This document shows, in pieces, positions 17,656 to 28,400 of a DNA stretch of 46,247 bases. Made by a program: the position numbers and the translations under genes. The notes beneath the pieces are model-generated. The model worked only from the letters and a program-made list of their open reading frames with translations, was not told the origin of the DNA and did not search any database. Origin of the DNA: Methylacidiphilales bacterium (GTDB taxonomy: Bacteria > Verrucomicrobiota > Verrucomicrobiia > Methylacidiphilales > UBA1321); assembly GCA_021272165.1 (NCBI GenBank), contig JAJSLK010000009.1, positions 1-46,247 on the forward strand, read 5' to 3'. The number at the start of each line of letters is the position of its first letter. Position 1 is the stretch's first letter.

Positions 17656-17741
17656 GTTCCAATCTACTCAGCTGACTTCTTAAGTAAAGGCGGGACACCT
17701 TGCTTGGCTTCCGTGTTGTAACGCGCTAGCGTTTCGTTTCC

Positions 17742-19565
<1,824 letters not shown>

Positions 19566-19577
19566 GGCGCAACCTTC

Positions 19578-20468
19578 ATGCGGCCGCCGACCATCGCGAT
19601 TCTTTTTCTCGAAAGAGATCGCCCGGAAAATTACGCCATTTCCGCCTACGCCAAGATATGGGAGGAAGGCGGGATCAAGGTTCATCATCTCATCGGGATC
19701 AAAACCTGCGTCCCGGCCGATCTCCTTTTTCTCCATGTTAATTTATCGGTGGTGCCCGGGGAGTATCTTCAGTTCGCCCGCCGTTATCCCAGGGCCGTCA
19801 ATCTTCACGCCCGCGATATTCGCAAACGCAGTTTCAGTTCGCTGGTTCTTTCTTCCGACTCCGATTATCAAGGCGAAGTCATCGTCAAGACCGACCTCAA
19901 TTATGGCGGCGTCCCGGAGACCTATTTGCATCCCAACCCGTTCTTCCGGCTCGCCTCCCGCTGGCAGATGCTTCGCCGGATGATTCTGCATCCCACGCGG
20001 AATTGGAGGGAGGATGCCGTCTATCCCGTTTATCGTTCGATTCGTGAGGTCCCGGCGGCTTGCTGGAGAAACCGGCATTGGCTGGTCGAGAAATTCATCC
20101 CGGAGCGGTTGGACGGCCACTATGTCATCCGCAATTACAAATTCCTCGGCAACCGGGAAAATACGCTGCTCCTCGTCTCGGAAAAGCCCTTCATCCGCGA
20201 GGACGCCCTCATTAGTATTTCACCGGTCGAGAACGAGCCCGCGCTCCAGGAACTTCGCCGCAAGCTCCGCCTCGATTTCGGGAAATTTGATTACGTACTG
20301 GTCGACGGCACGCCGGTCCTGATCGATATCAACAAAACGATGGGCTTTAATCCGAACGCCTCACACGATCCCGGGGTTGTGAAAGCCCGGCGACAGTTGG
20401 CCGAGGGTATTTATGATTATCTCGGCGAAGGCTGCCCGCGCGATCAGATGGCAGGCCTGACCCAATAG
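19578..20468 (+). CDS. ATP-grasp-like protein, first of a tandem pair
   Basis: 296 residues. A glutathione-synthase-like layout is visible: N-terminal pre-ATP-grasp strand-helix (AILFLERDRPE, 7-17), shared segment PADLLFLHVNLSVVP (46-60), ATP-grasp lysine strand VIVKTDLNYGG (101-111), second lysine region LVEKFIPE (169-176), and metal/product loop FDYVLVDGTPVLIDINKTMG (237-256). Such proteins join a carboxylate to an amine or thiol through an acyl phosphate. The family is known to me only as uncharacterised ATP-grasp proteins with RD-I-K-R and KTDLN-GG marks. It sits 12 bases after the exporter gene and 4 bases before its paralogue, so the three genes look like one operon. Confidence 0.75.
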   Translation: MRPPTIAILFLERDRPENYAISAYAKIWEEGGIKVHHLIGIKTCVPADLLFLHVNLSVVPGEYLQFARRYPRAVNLHARDIRKRSFSSLVLSSDSDYQGEVIVKTDLNYGGVPETYLHPNPFFRLASRWQMLRRMILHPTRNWREDAVYPVYRSIREVPAACWRNRHWLVEKFIPERLDGHYVIRNYKFLGNRENTLLLVSEKPFIREDALISISPVENEPALQELRRKLRLDFGKFDYVLVDGTPVLIDINKTMGFNPNASHDPGVVKARRQLAEGIYDYLGEGCPRDQMAGLTQ

Positions 20469-20472
20469 CCCC

Positions 20473-21330
20473 ATGCCGCCTCAGAGCATCGCCATCCTTT
20501 TTCTGGAACGCGACCGCCCGGAAGCCTATGTCGTTTCCGAGCTCACCCGTTATTGGCGCGAAGACGGCCTCTCTGTTCAATTCCTCTTCGGCACCAAAAA
20601 CCACGTCCCCGCCGACCTCCTCTTCCTCCACGTCAACCTCTCCGTCGTACCTGAAAACTATCTCGACTTTGCCCGCCGCTATCCCTGCTGCGTCAACCTC
20701 GTCGTCCGCGACATCCGCAAGCATTCCTTCAGCTCGCTCCTGCTTACGCCCGATTCAAATTATCCCGGCCCCGTCATCGTCAAAACCGACCTCAACTGCG
20801 GCGGCGATCCCGAGCGTCGGCTCCATCCCCATCTCTTCACCCGTTTCGCCCATCGCTGGCAGTATCGTTTCCGGCCGGGCAGGGGAGATGCACTCTATTC
20901 CACCTATTCCTCTTTGCGCGAAGTCCCGCCTGCCTGCTGGCGTGATCCAGGTCTCGTCATCGAGAAATTCGTTCCCGAACGCATCGGCGATGACTACGCC
21001 GTCCGCACCTATCACTTCCTCGGAAATCAGGAAGCCTTCTTTTTGCTCAAGGGAAGGGAACCGATTGTGAAAGGCGAAACTGTCACCGAAACCGTCGCAT
21101 TTAAACCCGATCCCCGCCTGAGCGACATCCGCCGCCGCCTCGGCTTCGATTATGGAAAGTTCGATTATGTCCTGCTGGATGGCCAACCCGTTCTGCTTGA
21201 TCTTAACAAGACCGTGGGTCTTTTGCCCAATTACCAACGCGACCCTCACGTTGAGAAAGCCCGCCGCCTGCGGGCCAAAGGCATCTATAATCTTTTAGAT
21301 CGATGCGAGGGTCGAAGGGACAATTGTTAA
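20473..21330 (+). CDS. ATP-grasp-like protein, second of a tandem pair
   Basis: 285 residues, clearly a paralogue of the preceding gene. Shared segments are AILFLERDRPE, PADLLFLHVNLSVVP, RDIRK-SFSSL, VIVKTDLN-GG, VIEKFVPERI and FDYVLLDGQPVLLDLNKTVG, in the same order and spacing. It lacks the 10-residue insert that the first copy has before its central Trp-rich helix. The first and second proteins differ mainly in the middle and at the C-terminus, as expected of an old duplication with split roles or a heterodimer. Its last 36 bases overlap the convergent PIN-toxin gene. Substrate unknown. Confidence 0.75.
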   Translation: MPPQSIAILFLERDRPEAYVVSELTRYWREDGLSVQFLFGTKNHVPADLLFLHVNLSVVPENYLDFARRYPCCVNLVVRDIRKHSFSSLLLTPDSNYPGPVIVKTDLNCGGDPERRLHPHLFTRFAHRWQYRFRPGRGDALYSTYSSLREVPPACWRDPGLVIEKFVPERIGDDYAVRTYHFLGNQEAFFLLKGREPIVKGETVTETVAFKPDPRLSDIRRRLGFDYGKFDYVLLDGQPVLLDLNKTVGLLPNYQRDPHVEKARRLRAKGIYNLLDRCEGRRDNC

Positions 21331-21750
21331 TCCCGCCCGCTTGGCCATGGCCCGCTGCCGTTGGTCGAAAGAAATGAATCGGATCGCCTTGATCTCCAGC
21401 GCGGCGGCCACATGCAGAATATCGAGCGTCCGTGCTCCGGTGGCCGGGGTGTGGAGACGGGAAAGAACTTCCGCGCGACGAAAAATGGACCCCGGATCGT
21501 AAACAGGGCGCTGGAGGCGTCCTTGCCGGATATCCTCGTCCAGCAGCGCCAGGCCGCCCTTGAGGGTTTGTGCAGTCATCTCGTGCCGAAAGAATTTCAG
21601 GCGCAGCGCATTTCGTATTTCCATTTCCTGGAAGTGAGTCAGAGGCAGGGGTGGTGCTTCCGCCAGAATCAGCCTTATCGCCTCGGGCGAGCCGGCTTCC
21701 CGGCAATAATTTTTAACCAGGACACCGCTGTCAAAATAGGCGTTTATCAC
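21295..21750 (-). CDS. PIN-domain toxin (VapC-like RNase)
   Basis: 151 residues. The acidic active site of PIN ribonucleases is present: Asp7 in AYFDSGVLVK, Glu in FQEMEIRNAL, Asp in ARTLDILHVAAALE, and Asp in FISFDQRQRAM. Family members cleave tRNA or rRNA when released from their antitoxin. Its ATG overlaps the antitoxin stop by four bases (ATGA), so the two are coupled. The 3' end runs 36 bases into the convergent ATP-grasp gene. Confidence 0.88.
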   Translation of the reverse strand: MINAYFDSGVLVKNYCREAGSPEAIRLILAEAPPLPLTHFQEMEIRNALRLKFFRHEMTAQTLKGGLALLDEDIRQGRLQRPVYDPGSIFRRAEVLSRLHTPATGARTLDILHVAAALEIKAIRFISFDQRQRAMAKRAGLTIVPSTLASI

Positions 21751-21992
21751 TCGCCTCGACCCTCAGAAATGAGTTCTCCCGCCGGCTTCCCCGGCAAAGG
21801 TTTGGGATAAATTTTATTCAGGCGGGCGGAGAGATCGGGCCAGACTGCCTTTTTGGCATTCTTTCCTCCCAAGGGGACCAGGGTGGCAAAAGCCTTGCCT
21901 CGTTTGCGAATCTCGATTTTTTCCCCGTCTTCAATCCAGCGGGAAACCGTGGCGAAACGATTGCGGAGATCGGCGACGGTGGCCACTTTCAT
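21747..21992 (-). CDS. Phd/YefM-type antitoxin
   Basis: 81 residues. The start KVATVADLRNRFATVSRWIEDGEKIEIRKRGKAFATLVPL is the Phd/YefM DNA-binding fold, and the C-terminal half would wrap the toxin. It should repress its own operon and neutralise the PIN protein encoded immediately downstream. AAAAGGAG lies a few bases upstream on the opposite strand only, so the ribosome-binding site is not obvious. Confidence 0.85.
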   Translation of the reverse strand: MKVATVADLRNRFATVSRWIEDGEKIEIRKRGKAFATLVPLGGKNAKKAVWPDLSARLNKIYPKPLPGKPAGELISEGRGE

Positions 21993-22036
21993 GATAGAAA
22001 AAGTATCATAAAAGGAGAGGCCGTCAAGCCCCTGAT

Positions 22037-22093
22037 TTCACGTCCCTGCCTCGTACGCCGACAGGAACGTGAAACGACCCTGACTGTCGTTTC
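22037..22093. other. Two overlapping hairpins (mutually exclusive)
   Basis: TTCACGT-c-CCTG pairs with CAGG-a-ACGTGAA (22037-22073), and GAAACGAC pairs with GTCGTTTC (22071-22093). They share GAA at 22071-22073 and compete. The second overlaps the stop of the 51-residue minus-strand frame. Either could act as a terminator or attenuator, but no U-run follows. The rest of the gap 21993-22446 holds the small ORF and the acnA promoter. Confidence 0.35.
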
Positions 22094-22247
22094 AGGCGTC
22101 AGCCGCCCAGTCTCCCAGTCGGAGAAACTCGCGCACCTTGCGGCGCTCGTAGCGGCTTTGATGCACCTTCGTGATGCGTTGATCCGCGAGGCGGAACGCA
22201 TTTTTTTGGATTCGAACCAACTCGACCATCATGTCGGTTGTTTTCAT
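22092..22247 (-). CDS. Possible 51-residue basic protein
   Basis: A short minus-strand frame from ATG at 22247 to TGA at 22092, including MMVELVRIQKNAFRLADQ and RYERRKVREFLRLGDW. The composition (amphipathic, basic helices, normal codons) looks coding, and AAGGA lies 11 bases upstream of the ATG. The family is not recognised. The opposite strand is also open here, but its reading is less protein-like. It could be a small regulator or a remnant of a larger gene. Confidence 0.4.
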   Translation of the reverse strand: MKTTDMMVELVRIQKNAFRLADQRITKVHQSRYERRKVREFLRLGDWAADA

Positions 22248-22401
22248 CAGGAGGGATTTCCTTTCTGGTTTATTTTGTTCGAGCCTTCGTCGAGCCTAAA
22301 GAATGCCAACTCCGTGACAGAAATGGAGTCGTCCCGTCTCACCCCTAACGGGTCACCGCGTAATTTTATGCCGAACCTGCCAAATTTACGCCGGTTGCGG
22401 C

Positions 22402-22430
22402 TTGAAGCATGCTTCATCCGCGTCATATTA
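22402..22430 (+). promoter_or_regulatory. Candidate acnA promoter with embedded palindrome
   Basis: TTGAAG (22402-22407), a 17-base spacer and ATATTA (22425-22430) give a sigma-70-like promoter. TGAAGCATGCTTCA (22403-22416), a perfect 14-bp palindrome, overlaps the -35 region and spacer, a good place for a repressor. Transcription would start about 10 bases before the aconitase ATG. Confidence 0.4.
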
Positions 22431-22446
22431 GACACACCCAAAATCT

Positions 22447-25176
<2,730 letters not shown>

Positions 25177-25182
25177 GGGTAG

Positions 25183-25203
25183 CCGTCGCACTCCGTGCGA
25201 CGG
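25183..25203 (+). terminator. Hairpin after acnA
   Basis: CCGTCGCAC-tcc-GTGCGACGG is a 9-bp perfect stem seven bases after the stop. No clear U-run follows, so it may work as an mRNA-end stabiliser instead. It starts with GGGTAGCCG, like the next hairpin. Confidence 0.5.
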
Positions 25204-25230
25204 TTCCGGGTTGTAACGAATCATGGGTAG

Positions 25231-25251
25231 CCGCCGATGTCCCATCGGCGG
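25231..25251. repeat. Second GTAGCCG-type hairpin
   Basis: CCGCCGATG-tcc-CATCGGCGG is a 9-bp perfect stem with the same loop (tcc) and the same preceding GGGTAG as the hairpin at 25183-25203. A third, related one starts TAGCCG at 35692. They look like members of a dispersed hairpin family. Confidence 0.45.
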
Positions 25252-25306
25252 GATCGCGCTCCATTCTTTGTTTTCTTTGTGGTCCTTGTGGCTGAATGTC
25301 TCAGCC

Positions 25307-25873
25307 TCACGCCGCCTCTTCCCATTTTTCCTCCACCGGTGTGGGTGCGTCCTTCGGCCTGACATAGAACCGATCACCCTGCACGACCTTCAGACCCGCA
25401 TCGTGCAAATCCAGCGCCGATAATTTTTCCAGATCGGCCTGCAACGCCTCCCGGTCCGCTTCCGGCGGTGGTGTCCGCAGATAACCCTTGCCCCACTCGG
25501 TCTCCGCCAGCGCCTCCGCGATCCGCGACCACGTCCAGCGCCGGCTCGCCCGGTCGATCCGCGGCGGCGTGATCCGAAAGCCCAGCGTCGCTCCGGCGCA
25601 GTCGAGCCGCTGGTCGGTGAATTCCCGCGGGTTCGCCCGCGCCCAGGTTTCCGCCCACGACGTCTCCAGCGTCAGGTAATGCTCCAGCTCGGCGAGGGGA
25701 GCGCGATAACGTTCTCGCACTGCCGCGATCTCGTTTTCCAGCGCCCGCTCCAATTCCTCCCGCTCCGCCTGCAGCCGCAGGATGTTCTCCAGCAACGTTT
25801 CCAACTGCGCCCGCGTTCCGATCTTCGGCCCCGATGCCGGCTGCACGGCCGGGGTTGCGATTTCAGGATTCAA
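25307..25873 (-). CDS. Host-nuclease inhibitor Gam-like protein (Mu Gam family)
   Basis: 188 residues. The central coiled-coil (RAQLETLLENILRLQAEREELERALENEIAAVRERYRAPLAELEHYL) followed by the Gam-like FTDQRLDCAGATLGFRITPPRIDRASRRWTWSRIAEAL, and ending near GYLRTP, matches the phage Mu Gam family. These proteins bind double-stranded DNA ends as a Ku-like dimer and block exonucleases. No other phage genes are present, so this is either a relic or a domesticated gene. Its start overlaps the HTH gene by 11 bases, so the two are translated from one mRNA. Confidence 0.8.
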   Translation of the reverse strand: MNPEIATPAVQPASGPKIGTRAQLETLLENILRLQAEREELERALENEIAAVRERYRAPLAELEHYLTLETSWAETWARANPREFTDQRLDCAGATLGFRITPPRIDRASRRWTWSRIAEALAETEWGKGYLRTPPPEADREALQADLEKLSALDLHDAGLKVVQGDRFYVRPKDAPTPVEEKWEEAA

Positions 25874-26123
25874 AGGGATTCTCCAGGGCTCGGTCCAGGG
25901 ACTGGCCGAAACGTTTTTTGTAAAAAAGAAGAAGGCTCTTGCGCGTTACCCGCCAATGCTGCCGCCGTTTTCCCGTCCCGTTGATCTTCGAGGCTTCCAG
26001 GTCGCCGCTGTCGATCAGGCAATGCACGGTATGCCGTGAAACTGAGAGCAGCTTGGCGACTTCACGAACCTTGATCAGGAGGGGTATGGGAACCCCTTTG
26101 AAGGCACTGTAACTAGTCATCAT
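25863..26123 (-). CDS. Helix-turn-helix (excisionase/MerR-like) small protein
   Basis: 86 residues. IKVREVAKLLSVSRHTVHCLIDSGDLEASKINGTGKRRQHWRVTRKSLLLFY is the HTH_17/excisionase DNA-binding pattern with a short wing. It should bind DNA as a small regulator or excision factor. It is first in a two-gene operon with the Gam-like gene, overlapping by 11 bases. An ATG at 26123 is followed by a second ATG at 26120; the choice is not decided by the sequence. Confidence 0.8.
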   Translation of the reverse strand: MMTSYSAFKGVPIPLLIKVREVAKLLSVSRHTVHCLIDSGDLEASKINGTGKRRQHWRVTRKSLLLFYKKRFGQSLDRALENPFES

Positions 26124-26222
26124 GGAGTTGAATTTTTGAAAATAAAAACTGGTCTGTAGCTATAAATCGCCCCGCCTTAGGCGAAAGTTAGGATTTTTAG
26201 TCAACGCTGCTCGCTAAATTTG

Positions 26223-26291
26223 TTTACTGTAATGTTAATTAGTCACCATCCATGCCGATTCGTCGTCAAAATGGTGATGTAACACAGTAAA
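26223..26291 (+). promoter_or_regulatory. Nested stem-loop in the ribE leader
   Basis: Three arms pair concentrically: TTTACTGT (26223-26230) with ACAGTAAA (26284-26291), GTTA (26234-26237) with TAAC (26280-26283), and TCACCAT (26243-26249) with ATGGTGA (26271-26277). This gives 19 base pairs around a 21-base apical loop. It ends 40 bases before the ribE ATG. No FMN-riboswitch consensus is visible. Confidence 0.45.
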
Positions 26292-26330
26292 AAACTCGAC
26301 AAGCCATTCCAGGAGGCGTTGTTTGGTTTT

Positions 26331-26936
26331 ATGTTCACGGGACTCGTTGAGGGCACCTGCCAGGTTGTCCAGTTTCAGTCGCGCGACGGCGCCACCCGCC
26401 TCGTCATCGACGCCGGTCCCATCGCCGACGGCGCCCAGATCGGCGACAGCATCGCCATCAACGGCTGCTGCCTCACCGTCACCACTATCGACGGCCCGAG
26501 GCTCGCCTTCGACCTGCTGGAGGAAACCAGGCTGCGCACCAACCTCGGCGACCTCGCCCCTCCCTCCCTCGTCAATCTCGAGCGGGCCCTGCCTGCCAAC
26601 GGCCGTTACGGCGGCCATTTCGTCACCGGCCATATCGACACCACCGGAACCGTCCGCCAGTGGGCCCGGGCTGGAAAGGACGACGAGCTCCATATCGTCA
26701 TCGAACCGGCCGATGGCATTTACCTCGTGCCCAAGGGCTCCATAGCCATCGACGGCATCAGCCTCACCGTTGGCGAGGTGAAGCCGGACGAATTCCTCGT
26801 CTGGATCATCCCCCACACCCGTGCCATCACCGCGCTGCGCGAACGCATCGTCGGCCAGCGGGTGAACCTCGAATTCGATCTCCTCGCCAAGTACACCGAG
26901 AAAATCCTGGCCATGCGCGGCTTCGGCGCGAAGTAA
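26331..26936 (+). CDS. ribE: Riboflavin synthase, alpha chain
   Basis: 201 residues from the ATG at 26331, the canonical MFTGLVEG start. It converts two 6,7-dimethyl-8-ribityllumazines to riboflavin plus a pyrimidine. Two lumazine-binding repeats are visible: FTGLVEGTCQV with IAINGCCLTVTTIDG, and GGHFVTGHIDTTGTV with IAIDGISLTVGEV. An AGGAGG at 26311-26316 is 14 bases from this ATG. An in-frame TTG at 26319 would be closer, but only two bases from it and with an atypical N-terminus. No other riboflavin genes adjoin it, so the pathway is split. A 196-base AT-rich leader with a nested stem-loop precedes it. Confidence 0.96.
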   Translation: MFTGLVEGTCQVVQFQSRDGATRLVIDAGPIADGAQIGDSIAINGCCLTVTTIDGPRLAFDLLEETRLRTNLGDLAPPSLVNLERALPANGRYGGHFVTGHIDTTGTVRQWARAGKDDELHIVIEPADGIYLVPKGSIAIDGISLTVGEVKPDEFLVWIIPHTRAITALRERIVGQRVNLEFDLLAKYTEKILAMRGFGAK

Positions 26937-27008
26937 GCCGCATCGTTCAGCTCCATTTGCACGTCGGTCTTGTCCTCGGCGGCAATACATCCTACGGTGT
27001 CAGAGACG

Positions 27009-27713
27009 ATGAATCCGACGATCGAGGCGCTGCTGATTTTGCAGGAACGGGACACCAAAGTCGCGAATCTGACCGCCGAACTCGAGGGACTGCCCGGCCT
27101 GATTGCGGGAGTCGATGCGGAGGTCAACGCTCGCAAGGCCCAGTTCGATGAGTTAAAAAATCGCACCCGCCAGATTGAAGCCGATCGCAAGAAGATCGAC
27201 CTCGAGGTCCAATCGAAGCAGGCCGCCATCGCCCGCTACCGCTCCCAGCAGCAGTCGACCCGCAAGAACGAGGAATACGCCGCGCTGAATCATGAGATCG
27301 AGCACACCGAGAAGGAGATTTCCGAACTCGAGGACAAGGAACTCGAATTGATGGAGGCGTACGACAAGGGACTCGCCACCGTGACCGAAGGGCAGAAGGA
27401 ACTGACCGCCTTCCAGGAAAAAGCCAAGGTCAAGCGCGCCGATCTCGAAAAACGGGTCGCTGCGGTGACTACGGACCTCGCCGGGGCGAAGAGCAAGCAG
27501 GCCGAGGCTGAGAAGGCGCTGCCTGAGGAAATTCTTGCCCGCTATCGCCGCATTCTTAAGAGCAAGAAAGACGTCGCCATCGTGCCCATCCACAGCGGCA
27601 CCTGCGGGGGCTGCCACATGAAGCTCACCTCGCAGACGGCCATCTCCGCCCGCTCCTCCGACGAACTCGCCACGTGCGACAATTGCGGCCGGATCGTCTA
27701 CTTCTCGGAGTGA
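27009..27713 (+). CDS. CT398-like coiled-coil zinc-ribbon protein
   Basis: 234 residues from the ATG at 27009. Residues about 15-180 are an almost unbroken coiled coil (ALNHEIEHTEKEISELEDKELELM and neighbours). The C-terminal zinc ribbon has CGGCHMKL and CDNCGRIVYF, four Cys in C-x2-C pairs. This is the layout of chlamydial CT398 and related proteins of unclear role. A link to flagella/type III secretion, RNA polymerase sigma-54 or membrane organisation has been proposed for relatives. No membrane segment. It lies 72 bases after ribE. Confidence 0.85.
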   Translation: MNPTIEALLILQERDTKVANLTAELEGLPGLIAGVDAEVNARKAQFDELKNRTRQIEADRKKIDLEVQSKQAAIARYRSQQQSTRKNEEYAALNHEIEHTEKEISELEDKELELMEAYDKGLATVTEGQKELTAFQEKAKVKRADLEKRVAAVTTDLAGAKSKQAEAEKALPEEILARYRRILKSKKDVAIVPIHSGTCGGCHMKLTSQTAISARSSDELATCDNCGRIVYFSE

Positions 27714-27732
27714 GCATTTGACGTGGCCCAGG

Positions 27733-27761
27733 TTATGGCCATAATAAAGTTATGGCCATAA
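27733..27761 (+). promoter_or_regulatory. Tandem palindromic operator over the antitoxin start codon
   Basis: TTATGGCCATAA occurs twice (27733-27744 and 27750-27761), centres 17 bases apart, and the whole region GGTTATGG...CCATAACC is itself symmetric. The antitoxin ATG (27752) is inside the second copy. This is the expected site for autoregulation by a dimeric RHH antitoxin-toxin complex. Confidence 0.75.
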
Positions 27762-28021
27762 CCACCAGCAAGGTGACCTATTCCTTGAAACCTGAAACCG
27801 TCGACCGGGTTCAGGAACTTTCCGTTCTCTGGGGCGTCCCCAAGTCGGAGGTCATCCGGCGGGCGGTTAATCAAATTGGGTCTCTTGAAATGAAGAAGAA
27901 TCCTACGCCACTTGAAGCTTTGGCCTGGCTCCAAAAAAACGGCATTTCTGCCAAGGTGGCAGAAAAGTGGAACAGGGATATTCTGCTTGAACGGCGGGCA
28001 TGGGGCCGTAAGCGCCGATGA
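27752..28021 (+). CDS. Ribbon-helix-helix (CopG-like) antitoxin
   Basis: 89 residues. TSKVTYSLKPETVDRVQELSVLWGVPKSEVIRRAVNQI is a ribbon-helix-helix DNA-binding domain. The C-terminal part (PTPLEALAWLQKNGISAKVAEKWNRDI) would bind the toxin. It overlaps the toxin ATG by four bases (ATGA). The operator palindromes lie at its own start codon, so the bound complex would block translation initiation as well as transcription. There is no Shine-Dalgarno sequence. Confidence 0.85.
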   Translation: MAITTSKVTYSLKPETVDRVQELSVLWGVPKSEVIRRAVNQIGSLEMKKNPTPLEALAWLQKNGISAKVAEKWNRDILLERRAWGRKRR

Positions 28022-28392
28022 TCCATCTCGACGCTAATTTTCTGATTGGAGCATTAAGGCGAGATTCTCCGGCAGTTGTTCATTTAGAAAATTGGTTTCG
28101 GCAGGGCGAAAGTCTGGCGACGAGCTCGATTGCGTGGGCCGAATTTTTAAATGGCCCGGTGAGACCGGACCAGATTGAGCATCTGGAATATTTGATTCAA
28201 GGCAACATCATTGCCTTTGGTCGGAGAGAAGCCGAAATCTCGTCGCGGCTTATCAATCAAACGGGCCGCAAACGCGGCATGCAGCCCGATTGTTTTATTG
28301 CGGCAACCGCGATTTGTGCCCGGGCGAGACTGGCCACTTTGAACCAAAGACACTTCGCGCCCTTTGCATCGCTGGGCTTGCAGATGGCCTAA
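28018..28392 (+). CDS. PIN-domain toxin (VapC-like)
   Basis: 124 residues. IHLDANFLIGAL (Asp5), IAWAEFLNGP (Glu), and QPDCFIAATAICARARLATLNQRHF (Asp, with Asn where a fourth acid often stands) form the PIN nuclease site. It is translated with its antitoxin from overlapping ATGA. It would cut RNA when the antitoxin is lost. The convergent rarA gene ends nine bases beyond its stop. Confidence 0.88.
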   Translation: MIHLDANFLIGALRRDSPAVVHLENWFRQGESLATSSIAWAEFLNGPVRPDQIEHLEYLIQGNIIAFGRREAEISSRLINQTGRKRGMQPDCFIAATAICARARLATLNQRHFAPFASLGLQMA

Positions 28393-28400
28393 ATAGGGCG

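Noticed and set aside
21763..21780. AAATGAGTTCT, matching the end of the intergenic repeat
   Set aside because: Only 11 bases, inside the antitoxin coding sequence, with no flanking similarity. Probably chance.
26124..26330. FMN riboswitch before ribE
   Set aside because: The conserved multi-helix consensus of the FMN aptamer is not present in the leader, although a different stem-loop is.
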